Origin: Costus lasius
Taxonomy: Eukaryota; Streptophyta; Magnoliopsida; Zingiberales; Costaceae
Length of the DNA: 64,000 nt
Assembly: GCA_027563935.2 (NCBI GenBank)
Contig: CM050450.1
Span: forward strand, 26,399,439-26,463,438
Reading direction: 5' to 3'
The translations under genes and the position numbers were made by a program. How positions within the stretch are numbered: position 1 is the stretch's first letter; each line of letters begins with the position of its first letter. Under the pieces are notes generated by a model. It searched no databases. It was not told where the DNA came from and saw only the letters and a list, made by a program, of their open reading frames with translations. Shown piece by piece: positions 22,651 to 33,599 of the stretch.

Positions 22651-23345
22651 TTGTTAGATTCAAGTTCCTTGGAGGAATTTGATATATGTGAGCCTTGTTT
22701 GTTAGGGAAGATGAGAAAGGCGCCTTTCACTAAGACTAATGAAAGGGCAGGAGGTTTGTTGGATCTCATACATAGCGATGTGTGTGGGCCATTCAATAAG
22801 CAAGCCAGAGGAGGCCATAACTACTTCATCACATTTACTGATGATTTCAGTAGATATGGTTATGTCTACCTAATGAGACATAAGTCTGAATCGTTTGAGA
22901 AATTCAAAGAATTCAGACATGAAGTAGAGAACCAGCTTGGTAGATCCATTAAGGCTCTTCGATCAGATCGTGGTGGAGAGTACCTAAGTGGTGAGTTTCT
23001 TGACTATCTAAGAGAGTGTGGGATTTTATCCCAACTCACTCCACCTGGAACACCCCAATGGAATGGTGTGTCTGAAAGGAGAAATCGAACTTTGTTGGAC
23101 ATGGTTCGATGTATGATGAGTCATGCAACTCTACCTCCCTCATTCTGGGGACATACACTAGAGACAGCTTCTCTAATATTGAATAATGTTCCATCTAAGA
23201 GTGTCTCAAAGATTCCATACGAGGTATGGAGTGGGAGACGCCCTAATCTCACTTTTATCAGGATCTGGGGATGTGAGGCTTATGTCAAACGTCAGGATTC
23301 TAGCAAGCTAGAACCTAGATCTGATAAATGCGTGTTTGTGGGTAC
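22651..23345 (+). pseudogene. C1 integrase
   Basis: Visible are CEPCLLGKM (zinc cysteines), HSDVCGPF (first D), LRSDRGGEYLS (second D) and TPQWNGVSERRNRTL (E). The core continues to CVFVG near 23340, where a one-base deletion shifts the frame; the next segment (YPKETKNYYFYVP) reads in the frame starting at 23328. Position between protease and RT is the copia order. Confidence 0.88.
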
Positions 23346-24496
23346 CCTAAGGAAACTAAGAATTACTACTTCTATGTTCCGACCGAGAACAAAGTTTTTA
23401 TTGCTTGGGGTGCTGTCTTTCTAGAGAAAGAATTTCTCATGAAAGAAGTTAGTGGGAGGAAGTTTGACTTGGACGAGGTCCAAGTGCAACCACAAGACAC
23501 AGAGATGGAACCTGAGCCAACTGCACCGGTTGTTGGGCAACCTGAGGCTCAGACACAGGCCCCGCGTAGGTCTAGGAGGATTCGCCATATACCTAAGAGG
23601 TATGGGTCGCTGCTGACCCAACACGACGGTATCTTCATCGTTGAAGATGAACCCAGGACCTATGATGAGGCGGTCAGCGGACCGGACTACGAGAAATGGC
23701 TTGACGCCATGAGATCCGAAATGGATTCCATGTCAGCTAACCAAGTCTGGGATTTGGTTGAGTTACCTGATGGGGTAAAACCCATAGGGTGTAAATGGGT
23801 CTTCAAGAAGAAGACAGACATGGATGACAACGTGGTTACCTATAAAGGTAAACTAGTGGCTAAGGGATTCAAACAAGTCCATGGGGTGGACTATGATGAA
23901 ACCTTTTCGCCAGTTGCTATGTTCAAATCCATTCGGATACTGCTTGCTATAGCTGCATATCATGACTATGAGATATGGCAGATGGATGTAAAAGACAGCG
24001 TTTCTTAATGGGATGCTGACCGAGGATGTGTATATGACACAACCTGATGGCTTCATCCATCATGCAGAGGCCAAATAAGGTCTGCAGGCTAAAGAGATCC
24101 ATCTATGGATTAAAGCAAGCATCTCGAAGTTGGAATCTTTGATTTGATGAAGCTGTGAGTGATTATGGCTTTATCAAAAGCGAAGATGACGCCTGTGTAT
24201 ACAGAAAATTCAATGGGAGCTTGGTGACTTTTCTGGTCTTGTATGTCGATGACATACTACTCATCGGGAACGACATCCCTAATCTTCAAGTTGTGAAGAC
24301 ATGGTTAGGGAAGTGTTTTGAGATGAAGGACTTAGGGGAGGCCGTCTATATCCTAGGCGTGAGGATCTACAGGGATAGATCCAAGAGGCTCCTAGCCCTT
24401 AGTCAAAGTACTTACATTGATAAGGTCCTGGAGAGGTTTAGCTTGGAGCACTCCAAGAAAGGGTACCTTCTAGTGAGACATGGCCTTACTCTCTAA
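23346..24496 (+). pseudogene. C1 reverse transcriptase
   Basis: Linker with RRSRRIRHIPKRYG, then RT starting WLDAMRSEMDSM and VDYDETFSPVAMFKSIRILLA. A frameshift falls at about 23995-24000 inside the WQMDVK motif region; the palm resumes at 24155 with the catalytic LYVDDILLIGND near 24241. A stop follows at 24494-24496. At least two frames are needed. Confidence 0.87.
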
Positions 24497-25225
24497 AAGA
24501 GCCAGTGTCCCACCACACAGGCTGAGAGGGATGACATGAGTCGAGTACCCTATGCTTCGGCAGTAGGTTCGATCATGTATGTAATGTTGTGTACTAGACC
24601 AGATGTGGCTTATGCTGTGAGCATAACCAGCCGATACCAATCCAATCTTGGAGTGCAGCACTAGGTGACTGTAAAGAACATCCTAAAGTATCTGAGAAGA
24701 ACTAAGGATTTGCTCCTGGTCTATGGGGGACAGGAAGAGCTCAGTATGCAGGGCTACACTGATGCGTCTTTCCAGTCTGACCCTGATGACTTCAGATCGC
24801 AGGCTGGCTATGTGTTCAAAATGAATGGAGGCGTTGTATGCTGGAAGAGCTTCAAGCAATCCACCATCGCTGATTCTACAACCGAGGCTGAGTATGTGGT
24901 CGCTTCTGAGGTAGCCAAAGAAGCCGTTTGGATCAGGAAGTTCCTTTCAGAACTTCAGGTGGTTCCTAGTGCAGTGGATCCCATTGAAATCTACTGTGAT
25001 AACAATGGAGCAATTGCACAAGCCAAGGAACCATGGTCTCATCAAAGATCCAAACACATACGCAGGAGATTTCACCTGATCAGAGAGATCATAGATAGAG
25101 GTGATGTCAAGATTAGTTGAGTTGACACAGAGAACAATCTGGCAGACCCATTGACCAAGGCTTTGGCGCAGCAGAAGCATGATGGTCATGCTAGAGATAT
25201 GGGGTTGAGGTTCCTCAACCTCTAG
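24497..25225 (+). pseudogene. C1 RNase H
   Basis: In the same frame as the RT C-terminus: GYTDASFQSDPDDFRSQ, then STIADSTTEAEYVV and IYCDNNGAI with the usual acidic residues. Stops occur at about 24662 (TAG) and 25118-25120 (TGA). The frame ends near 25225 in LRFLNL, close to the polypurine tract. Confidence 0.87.
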
Positions 25226-25230
25226 GTCTT

Positions 25231-25246
25231 AGTGCAAGTGGGAGAT
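25231..25246 (+). other. C1 polypurine tract
   Basis: GTGCAAGTGGGAGAT directly before the 3' LTR; the usual copia plus-strand primer sequence. Confidence 0.85.
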
Positions 25247-26422
25247 TGTTGGTGTATATGCCCTAGGACCTAGTTTTGGTCCATTATTGTACTACTTGAT
25301 ACTGATATTTATATATATCATACTGGCATTGTCGTTATCATTATTTGCTTACATCTGCAAACATGTACTTATATGATAATGTCCTTGGAGACAGATTGGA
25401 TCTGTGCTCAAATGATTGTCCCCAGTCGATGTACCTGAGTGGATATGGGACATCTCTGGTACTTGTGAGACTGGTATACTGGCTGGTAAGGTACGAGGTG
25501 CTAACACAGACATATGGGTATATCAGTGGTGGATATACTGGACCGACCCACTGTGAGGCAATGACTTGGTGTCATGAGTTATCCTCACAAGTGATAGGAG
25601 ATGCATTGATCCCTTGACTTGAGGTCATTGACCATTCTATATGGTTAGGGATATGCCTTGATACAACCTAACACATTGCCGTAGTTGGGAGGTAATAATG
25701 GTTGTCATTGGGCATATCACGACCCATATGAGAAGGTCAATGAACAGGCATAGGATTTGCCCCTTCCTAAGGGAAGTATGATATCCATGGAGCTCCTCTA
25801 TGGTTTTATGACTGAAAGTGTATGGCCATACCCAGGTGAGACCTGATTTAGTCATAGCCATGAGATTAGATAAAAACAAGTGGTGACACACTTGGCCAAT
25901 CGGATATCAGTTCGGCAAAGAGACTGTAATGCATATGTACCTGATTGCGATGATGGGGATGTCGATGTCGATATCCATTCCGATGACTTGGGTAGCAGCG
26001 ATGCACTGTTAGGTGCCACTCACTGCTTGTGGTGACCTTTGGTCAGCACTACTAGCGTTAGAGGAACCTACAGGGTCGCACACCTTGACGCTCGAGTTCT
26101 CGTATTGATCGGGAAGCCTTATGATCGAGTTATTGGATAGCTCGGATCTATTTTGGAGATTTCATCAGCTCCAATGGGCCTGATGAGATGGAAGAAATTT
26201 ATTGGAGCCAACTTCCATTTACGGCAATTAACCATGGTTAGCCCAGTTTGACCTTGGGTTAAATTGGATTGGATCCAAGGGCTTGGTTAACATGCATAAT
26301 GGACCTTGGGCTGGGGCCATTCTAAAGTTGGGCTTACTGGGCTTAAGGAGAAGGAGAAAGTAGGCGTGTGCTTAACCCTAGTTAGACTAGAGTTAACGCC
26401 TATGGTTTGAAATTAATCATAT

Positions 26423-26605
26423 GGGTTAATTAATTAATTAATTAATTAGAATCCTAATTGGATTAGGACTAATTATTTATTTAATTAATTAGAATCCTAA
26501 TTAGATTAGGATTTAATTATTTAAATAATTAGAATCCTAATTGGATTAGGATTTAATTGTTTGAATCAATTAGAGTCCTAATTGGATTAGGACATGATTA
26601 ACTGG
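26423..26605. repeat. TTAATTAATT / CCTAATTGGATTAGGA repeats in C1 LTR
   Basis: Four to five diverged units of about 40-60 bp, each with AGAATCCTAATT(G/A)GATTAGGA, a perfect or near-perfect inverted repeat, separated by AATTAATT-type spacers. Confidence 0.8.
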
Positions 26606-27116
26606 ATTAATTCTCCTACATCCTCTCCTAGCCACCCACTTGATTTGAATTGTGGCCACACATTAGACCGCCTCTTGCTTTACATAAGAGGCCCTAGACA
26701 CCCCCTCTTGACATACAATTAATCTTGAAGGCGTGATCACAAGAGAGAGGCAAGAGCAAGAGGTAGTGGCGCACTTCTCTTCCATCCAACCCTAGCCGAG
26801 AACACTTCATCTTCCTTTCCTCTTGGCGTGAGGAACTTGGTGTTGCTTGATGACTTCCTTCTCCTCATCTTCCTCTTGGCACAAATACCTTGGAGGTGGC
26901 GCAAGGCTTGAGGAATAAGTACAAGGTTTGGATCTTCTTCCCGAGGCTAGCACCGGGAATGGAAGAAGAGAACTCAAGGTGATCCGTGTGTGCGAAACTG
27001 CAGAGGGCGCACGCTTGGGCGCCTACTTCGACATCAGCCTCGCCTTGCTCAAGGTATTTTCTATCTCATCGTGTTGACTCCCTCGCTTGCGATCTTCACT
27101 GGGTTTTTGGGACCGG

Positions 27117-27121
27117 CTCGT
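27117..27121. other. target-site duplication of P1, left copy
   Basis: CTCGT, repeated at 30825-30829 after the other end. Confidence 0.92.
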
Positions 27122-28845
27122 TGATGACACCGAAATTTATAGTAAATTTCATGTCATTTTATATTTCTTTTCGTGTCATATTTATTAACTTTTGCTTGTT
27201 TTTAAGCATTATTTGCTAAATATTACGGAATCTATAGAATTTCTTATTTTTCATGAATTTCAGATAAAAGTGCCATATTTTGATGGATTTTGAAGGATTT
27301 GAGCGCACGAATGGATTCAGGACGTCGAAACGAAGCTGCCCGCTAATTTTCATGCAAATCGGAGTGAGTTTGAAAAATACACCCCGGGTGTAATGGATAT
27401 TACGAGTGTAACTTCTGCCCAAAAATATGGTAGTGCCATAAACAATAACACGGGCTGTAATTTAGAGCAATTTTCGACCAGAAAGTTCAGTTGATTTTAT
27501 GGCACTACGGTAATTTAGTTTACGGTCGTAATTTGCACCTGGTCGCGCGACTCTTACAGCCCCGAAATTTGCGAGGGCCATAACTTTTGATCCAGAGCTC
27601 CAAATCGAAGTCCGAAAGATGTTCCGGACTTGTTTTTAAGAGACGAAGATGCTAAAAGTTAAAAGGGAAACTTTTATCTAGAATCAAGGGAGAAATCACC
27701 AGACAGGCGGCTAGGGTTTGACCTCACGTCGAGAGGCGTAGAGGGCACCTCAGGTCATGATTTTCACTCAGAATCTTCGCCTAGAGGAGAGGAGGACACA
27801 CCAGAAGTTTCAGAGGAAGAGGAGTTCGATCGGAGGAGGAATCGATGAAATTGGTGGTGATAGCACTATTCATCGAGTTTTCCTGCAAATTACGGTGCTG
27901 TAATTTCATTACAACACCTGTTTTGTAACCTTTCTTCTTCCCTTCTTCGATTTTTGACTATTTGAAAACATGCTTTATTGTAATTCTTCCTCCATGAAAG
28001 CTTAATCCTATATTGGGACATAGGGTTTAATCCCTTTGATTTTTAATGATTAGATAACTCTTTTCTTTCGTCATGATAATCTTTGTTGTGATAATTTTAC
28101 TCTTGTGATAAATTGTGCTTAGATTCTCTATAATTGCATGTTATTAATTATGTTCTTAGAGTTTTCGCAATGAGACTGAAAGGTGATTTGCTTGAGAGCT
28201 TGGAACCCCTAGAATTGCATGTTAGGAACCCTTCCTTAGGTAGATCCTATTTGATCTGTTCTAGTAGAATAATTGCCATGATTATAACATGTATCTATAG
28301 ATCGATGTCTATTTGTCAAACGTGGAGATCTTGCACAAAAGTGAGGATCGAAACGTTGGAGATCCATGAGTAGAACTACTGTAGAGACTCGGATGCACGA
28401 AAGTGATCATGAGATTCCACTAGAGATTATCAACCTAGAATTTGGATGCACGAAAGTGATCTTTGAATTCTCTGATTGATGATTTACTTATCTTTAGCTT
28501 GGGATAAATCTTGCGCGAAAGTGACGATTTATCTCTGCGTGATTGTCTGCCTGAAAGTGAGATAATCCCTTTATAAAGTAAATTAGGTCTTTATCGTAGC
28601 AAGATTTGATTGACGAACCTTTTTATTTATATCTTATCATTGAAATTAAGGTGGATGAAACCCTAGTCCCATATTTATCTCTCTGATTATCTGAGTTCGT
28701 GTGTTTTCCATTATTACTTTGCACTAGAATCGGTTCGCTTAGCTAGTAAGAATACCCCTATTTGGTACTTAACAATAAGGTCCCTGTGGATTCGATACTT
28801 TTCTTTATTACTTCGATAGTTCCGTACACTTGCAGAAGCCTATCA
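27122..28845 (+). repeat. P1 left LTR
   Basis: 1724 bp, U3 at 27122, U5 end CCTATCA at 28845. Contains TTACGGCCCGTGTTATTG-like motifs in the 27400-27560 part. In about 280 bp compared by eye it differs from the right LTR at roughly nine sites. Confidence 0.92.
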
Positions 28846-28851
28846 AGTTTT

Positions 28852-28869
28852 TGGCTCCGTTGCCGGGGA
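28852..28869 (+). other. P1 primer-binding site, left arm
   Basis: TGGCTCCGTTGCCGGGGA; one mismatch (T for G at position 5) to the tRNA-Asp complement. The mirror copy carries the same base. Confidence 0.85.
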
Positions 28870-29097
28870 TTAGTCCAAGGTACACGCGTGCCAGACTTGT
28901 AGTGTTCCCTTTCGGGCTATCAAGTTTTTGAAATTAGTGTGCCAGACTTGTAATGTTCCCAATCTATCAGTACCAAAATAGATTGCAAACAATTTTCTGA
29001 TAGATTGGGAACATTACAAGTCTGGCACACTAATTTCAAAAACTTGATAGCCCGAAAGCGAACACTACAAGTCTGGCACGAGTGTACCTTGGACTAA
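28870..29097. repeat. P1 central inverted repeat
   Basis: Arms 28870-28970 and 28997-29097 with loop TACCAAAATAGATTGCAAAC and six more bases. Each arm contains a direct repeat of TGCCAGACTTGTA(G/A)TGTTCCC and a second CTATCAAGTTTTTG, which copies the LTR end plus linker. Confidence 0.88.
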
Positions 29098-29115
29098 TCC
29101 CCGGCAACGGAGCCA
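29098..29115 (-). other. P1 primer-binding site, right arm
   Basis: Mirror copy of 28852-28869, read on the minus strand, again 6 nt from its LTR. Confidence 0.85.
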
Positions 29116-29121
29116 AAAACT

Positions 29122-30824
29122 TGATAGGCTTCTGCAAGTGTACGGAACTATCGAAGTGATAAAGAAAAGTATCGAATCCACAGGGACCTTATTGTTAAGT
29201 ACCAAATAGGGGTATTCTTACTAGCTAAGCGAACCGATTCTAGTGCAAAGTAATAATGGAAAACACACGAACTCAGATAATCAGAGAGATAAATATGGGA
29301 CTAGGGTTTCATCCACCTTAATTTTAATGATAAGATATAAATAAAATGGTTCGTCAATCAAATCTTGCTACGATAAAGACCAAATTTACTTTATAAAGGG
29401 ATTATCTCACTTTCGTGCAGACAATCACGCAGAGATAAATCCTCACTTTCGCGCAAGATTTATCCCAAGCTAAAGATAAGTAAATCATTAATCAGAGAAT
29501 TCAAAAATCACTTTCGTGCATCCAAATTCTAGGTTGATAATCTCTAGTGGAATCTCATGATCACTTTCGTGCATCCGAGTCTCTACACTAGTTCTACTCA
29601 TGGATCTCCAACGTTCCGATCCTCACTTTTGTGCAAGATCTCCACGTTTGACAAATAGACATCGATCTATAGATACATGTTATAATCATGGCAATTATTC
29701 TACTAGAACAGATCAAATAGGATCTACCTAAGGAAGAGTTCCTAACATGCAATTCTAGGGTTCCAAGCTCTCAAGCAAATCACCTTTCAGTCTCATTGCG
29801 AAAACTCTAAGAACATAATTAATAACATGCAATAATAGAGAATCTAAGCATAATTTATCACAAGAGTAAAATTATCACAACAAAGATTATCATGACGAAA
29901 GAAAAGAGTTATCTAATTATTAAAAATCAAAGGGATTAAACCCAATGTCCCAATATAGGATTAAGATTGCATGGAGGAAGAATTACAATAAATCATGTTT
30001 TCAAATAGTCAAAAATCAAAGAAGGGAAGAAGAAAGGTTACAAAATAGGTGCCGTAATTTGCAGGAAAACTCGATGAATAGTGCTATCACCACCAATTTC
30101 ATCGATTCCTCCTCCGATCAAACTCCTCTTCCTCTGAAACTTCTGGTGCATCCTCCTCTACTCCAGGCAAAGCTTCTGAGTGAAAATCACGGCCTGAGGT
30201 GCCCTCTACACCTCTCGACGCGAGGCCAAACCCTAGCCGCCTCTCTGGCAATTTCTCCATCGATACTGGATAAACGTTTCCCTTTTTACTTCGACATCTT
30301 CTTCTCTTAAATTCGAGTCTGGAACATCTTTCGGATTTCGATTTGGAGCTCTGGATCAAAAGTTATGGCCCTCGTAAGTTTCGGGCCCGTAAGAGTCGCG
30401 CGACCAGGTGCAAATTACAGCCGTAAACTAAATTACGGCAGTGCCGTAAAATCAACTGAACTTTCTGGTCAAAAATTGCTCTAAATTACGGCCCGTGTTA
30501 TTGTTTATGGCACTGCCATATTTTTGGGCAGAAATTACACCCGTAATATCCATTACACCCGGGGTGTATTTTTCAAACTCGCTCCGATTTGCATGAAAAT
30601 TAGCGGGCGGCTTCGTTTCGACGTCCTGAATCCATTCGTGTGCTCAAATCCTTCAAAATCCATCAAAATATGGCACTTTTATCTGAAATTTATGAAAAAT
30701 AATAAATTATGTAGATTCCGTAATATTTAGCAAATAATGCTTAAAAACAAGCAAAAGTTAATAAATATGACACGAAAAGAAATATAAAATGACATGAAAT
30801 TTACTATAAATTTCAGTGTCATCA
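29122..30824 (-). repeat. P1 right LTR (inverted)
   Basis: 1703 bp, U5 end at 29122 (TGATAGGCTT on the plus strand), U3 outer end GTGTCATCA at 30824. Open frames in it (for example 29945-30310) are mirrored and broken in the left LTR and are not genes. Confidence 0.92.
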
Positions 30825-30829
30825 CTCGT
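30825..30829. other. target-site duplication of P1, right copy
   Basis: CTCGT, identical to 27117-27121. Confidence 0.92.
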
Positions 30830-30913
30830 TTCGGGGATATTGCTTCCGCTGTGCAATGTTTTGTGTAATTTCTATCTCTGAAAATTGTAAAATATCCCCG
30901 GGGTTTCCCAACA

Positions 30914-31590
30914 GGAGGGCCCACAAAGACTTCCAGAAATGACCAATGAACCGGGTGTCGCGGTCAGAGACGATGGTGAGAGGGAGCCCATGTAAGTGAA
31001 CGATCTCTTTGATGAAGAGATTCGCAATGTGGGAAGCATCAGCCGTCTTAGAACATGGCACGAAGTGGACCATCTTGGAGAAGCAGTCCACGACAACAAA
31101 GATGGAGTTGTGTCGCGAGACCGTGCGGGGCAACCCTAGGACGAAGTCCATGCTAGTATCGAGCCACGGACTCTTAGGAATGGGGAGCGGGGTGTACAAG
31201 CCTGTATTGGTAGGACGAGGCTTGGCATGTTGACACGTGCCACAGTGGCGGATGACCCTATCAACATCCTTACGAAGAGTGGGCCAGAAGAATCGGTCTT
31301 CGGCTAAATCGAGGGTCTTATCGCGGCCATGGTGCCCTGTGGCACCACCCGCATGGAGCTCAACCAAGAGATGCTCGCGAAGGGATGAGCGAGGGACGCA
31401 CAACCGCTTACTATACACGAGAAAGCCATCGTGAAGACAGTAGGGCAAGTCCGGGGGGTCAGCGGCAAGGAGCCGGGTGAAGACGTGCCCAAAGTCGGGG
31501 CTGTCCGCATACTCGTCACGGATGTGCTCGAGGGTCGGAACAGAAGTGGACAAGACACAAAGCAACGAGCGGACGCGACTGAGGGCGTCG
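30914..31590 (-). pseudogene. G1 integrase, N-terminal part
   Basis: Minus-strand frame continuous with RNase H. The zinc-binding region includes GATGHHGRDKTL and HCGTCQHAKP. The core shows SMDFVLGLP (first D) and TIVSDRDTRFIGHFW (second D). It ends at SLWALL, where C1 begins; the rest is at 3458-4218. Confidence 0.9.
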
Positions 31591-32000
31591 GCCACCACGT
31601 TGTCTTTGCCGGCCTTGTGCGTGATTACGAAGGTGTACTGCTGAAGAAACTCAACCCACTTCACATGGCGAGGGACGAGCTTCTTTTGGGCATTCAGAAA
31701 GGAGAGGGCCTGGTGATCGCTAAAGAGAATGAACTCCTTGTGCAGGAGGTAATGACGCCATTGTCGGAGGGACTGGACTATGGCGTAAAACTCCTTATCA
31801 TAGGTGGAGTACCGTTGGCGCACCTCGTTCAACTTTTCGCTAAAGAAGGCGACGGGGTGGCCCTCTTGACTAAGAGTGCTGCCGATGCCCGTGCTGGAGG
31901 CATCGCAAGCGACCTAGAAGACTTTGGAGAAGTCGGGTAGGCGAAGGATAGGTGCTGAGGTCATGATGTCCTTAAGCACTAGGAAGGCTCAGCTAGCGGC
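31591..32000 (-). pseudogene. G1 RNase H
   Basis: Frame with CDASSTGIGSTLSQEGHPV, YSTYDKEFYAI, LFSDHQALSFL and NVVADALSR. Stops lie at 31989-31991 (TGA) and 31914-31916 (TAG); from there to the C1 junction the frame is open. Confidence 0.88.
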
Positions 32001-32850
32001 GGGTGTCCATGAGAAGGCCTCGTGCTTAGTGCAGGCCGTCATAGGGGCAACGATGGTGCTGAAGCCCTTAATGAAGCGGCGATAGATGGCTGCGAGGCCA
32101 AGGAAACTGCGGACCTTGGTGACGGACTCGGGCTCAGGCCATTGGCGAATGGCCTCGACCTTAGCGGGATCGACCATGAGTCCTTGGTCCGACACGATGA
32201 ACCCAAGGAACTGGACCTGGTTTTCAAGAAAGGAGCATTTCTTTGCATTAAGGAACAAGTGCTCCTTACGCAAAAGGTCAAAGGTCAAACGCAGGTGGGC
32301 TAAGTGATCGTCGCGGGTCCGGCTGTAGATGAGAATGTCATCAAAGTAGACGACAAGGAACTTGCCCATGTAGGGGCGAAGTACCTGACTCATAAGACGC
32401 ATAAAGGTGGATGGCGCATTGGTAAGACCGAAGGGCATGACCAGCCACTCGTAGAGGCCGTCTTTCATCTTGAAGGCCGTCTTTCGTCTTGAAGGCCGTC
32501 TTCCACTCGTTGCCTTCATGGATGCGAACCTGGAGGTAACCGCTCCGGAGGTCAAGTTTGGTGAACCAACACGCACCGGAAATGAGGTCAAGCATGTCGT
32601 CTAAACGGGGAATGGAGAAATGGTACTTCACTGTGATGCCATTGATTGCACGACAATCAATGCACATCCGCCAGGATCCGTCCTTCTTTGGGGTGAGAAG
32701 GGTCGGGATGGCACAAGTGCTAAGGCTTTCACGGGTGAAGCCCTTGGCTAGGAGGTTGTCGACCTGCCGCTTGAGCTCCGTGTGCTCAGTTGGGTTGAGG
32801 CGATGGTGGAGCAAATTGGGCAGAGATGCCCCGGGGATGAGATCGATGAC
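32001..32850 (-). pseudogene. G1 reverse transcriptase with a tandem-duplication frameshift
   Basis: Upstream part (to about 32480) has [19 protein letters not shown] and [12 protein letters not shown]. Downstream part has [19 protein letters not shown] and the catalytic YFDDILIYS at 32337-32348, in another frame. The change coincides with a 19-bp tandem duplication near 32462-32500. Otherwise the RT is well conserved. A TAG at 32854-32856 lies just upstream. Confidence 0.9.
32462..32500. repeat. 19-bp tandem duplication in G1 RT
   Basis: On the minus strand TTCAAGACGAAAGACGGCC is followed by TTCAAGATGAAAGACGGCC; a single copy would fit the RT frame. The copies differ by one C/T. Confidence 0.8.
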
Positions 32851-32856
32851 GTGCTA

Positions 32857-33597
32857 GATGTCACGATTCGGAGGGAAGCCAACGGGGAGGTCTACTGGGG
32901 AAATGTCGGAAAACTCATCGAGAAGGGCAGTAACCTCGGCCGGCAAAGGAGCCGGAGGGGACGAAGGCTCGCGGGGCATCTCACGCACCATGAGGGCGTA
33001 GACGACCGCGGACTCATGGGCTTCTGACATGATGGAGCCAGGGCAGACAAGTGTGACCGGTTTAGGCGCCGATGGTCCGGGGAGGGAAGGTGGGACTAAG
33101 CCCTTCGAGGTGGAGGCCCTCAACTCCTTGGGCGGAGTCGGGGTCAGGCAGATCTTACGCCCTCCATGCTGGAAGACATAGGTGTTAGACCGGCCATAGT
33201 GGATGACGTCGCGGTCATAGAGCCAAGGCCGGCCAAGAAGGACATGGGCGACATCCATGGAGGTAACGTCACACCACACCTTATTGGCGTAGTCACTGAA
33301 GTAAATGGGGACTTGGCAGTGATGGGTGATGGGCAGGCTGGAAGCGTCGACCCACGCAATCGAGTAGGGTCAAGGGTGCGGCTCCAAAGGGAGACCGAAA
33401 TGGGTGACCGCCGTCCGGGAGACGACGTTGAGGCTGCTACCCCCATCGATCACGATTTTGCATGAGTGTCCATTACACTTAATATAAGTGTAAAAGATGC
33501 TCGTGCGCTTCCAATCCTCGAACGGAGGGGGAGAGTGCACAAGGGTGCAGCGGACTACGGCCAAGGTAGGACGCGGGCTCGACTCCTCATCGGAGTA
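32857..33597 (-). pseudogene. G1 protease
   Basis: Frame with IVIDGGSSLNVVS (protease active site with DGG where DSG or DTG is usual) and LLGRPWLYDRDVIHYGR, then a linker to RT. A TGA at 33370-33372 lies in frame. The altered active site adds to the evidence of inactivation. Confidence 0.82.
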
Positions 33598-33599
33598 AC

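Larger units (their letters stand above)
27122..30824. mobile_element. P1: palindromic LTR unit without coding region
   Basis: Two LTRs of one family in opposite orientation (27122-28845 and 29122-30824) flank a 276-bp centre. Each inner U5 end is followed by a 6-nt linker and an 18-nt tRNA-Asp-like primer site. The centre is itself an inverted repeat with a 26-nt loop (28971-28996). Both outer ends are identical U3 termini (TGATGACAC and its complement), and a perfect CTCGT duplication encloses the unit. It inserted into the C1 3' LTR. There is no gag or pol, so it must have been mobilised in trans. The LTR and primer site suggest an Athila-like family, different from A1. Confidence 0.9.
4219..30913 (+). 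mobile_element. C1: Ty1/copia element lacking its 5' LTR
   Basis: Plus-strand copia with gene order gag, protease, integrase, RT, RNase H (21619-25225). It is followed by a polypurine tract (AAGTGGGAGAT) and a 3' LTR starting TGTTGGTGTATATG at 25247 and ending CCCAACA at 30913. The 5' part is a leader split by A1 (4219-4732 and 20583-21618). No copy of the roughly 1.96-kb LTR and no initiator-Met primer site were found at the left end, so the 5' LTR and primer site appear deleted. It lies inside the G1 integrase. Two younger elements, A1 and P1, sit inside it. Confidence 0.85.
25247..30913 (+). repeat. C1 3' LTR, split by P1
   Basis: 25247-27121 and 30825-30913 (minus one CTCGT copy) form one LTR of about 1.96 kb, starting TGTTGGTGTATATG and ending TTTCCCAACA. 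The U3 part (26410-26600) holds a run of TTAATTAA-rich 60-bp repeats with the ATCCTAATTGGATTAGGA palindrome. A related LTR fragment lies inverted at 40722-41691. Confidence 0.88.

Noticed and set aside
27122..30824. MITE or foldback DNA transposon
   Set aside because: Termini TG..CA, 5-bp duplication, primer sites at the inner LTR edges and a 1.7-kb LTR structure indicate a retroelement product.
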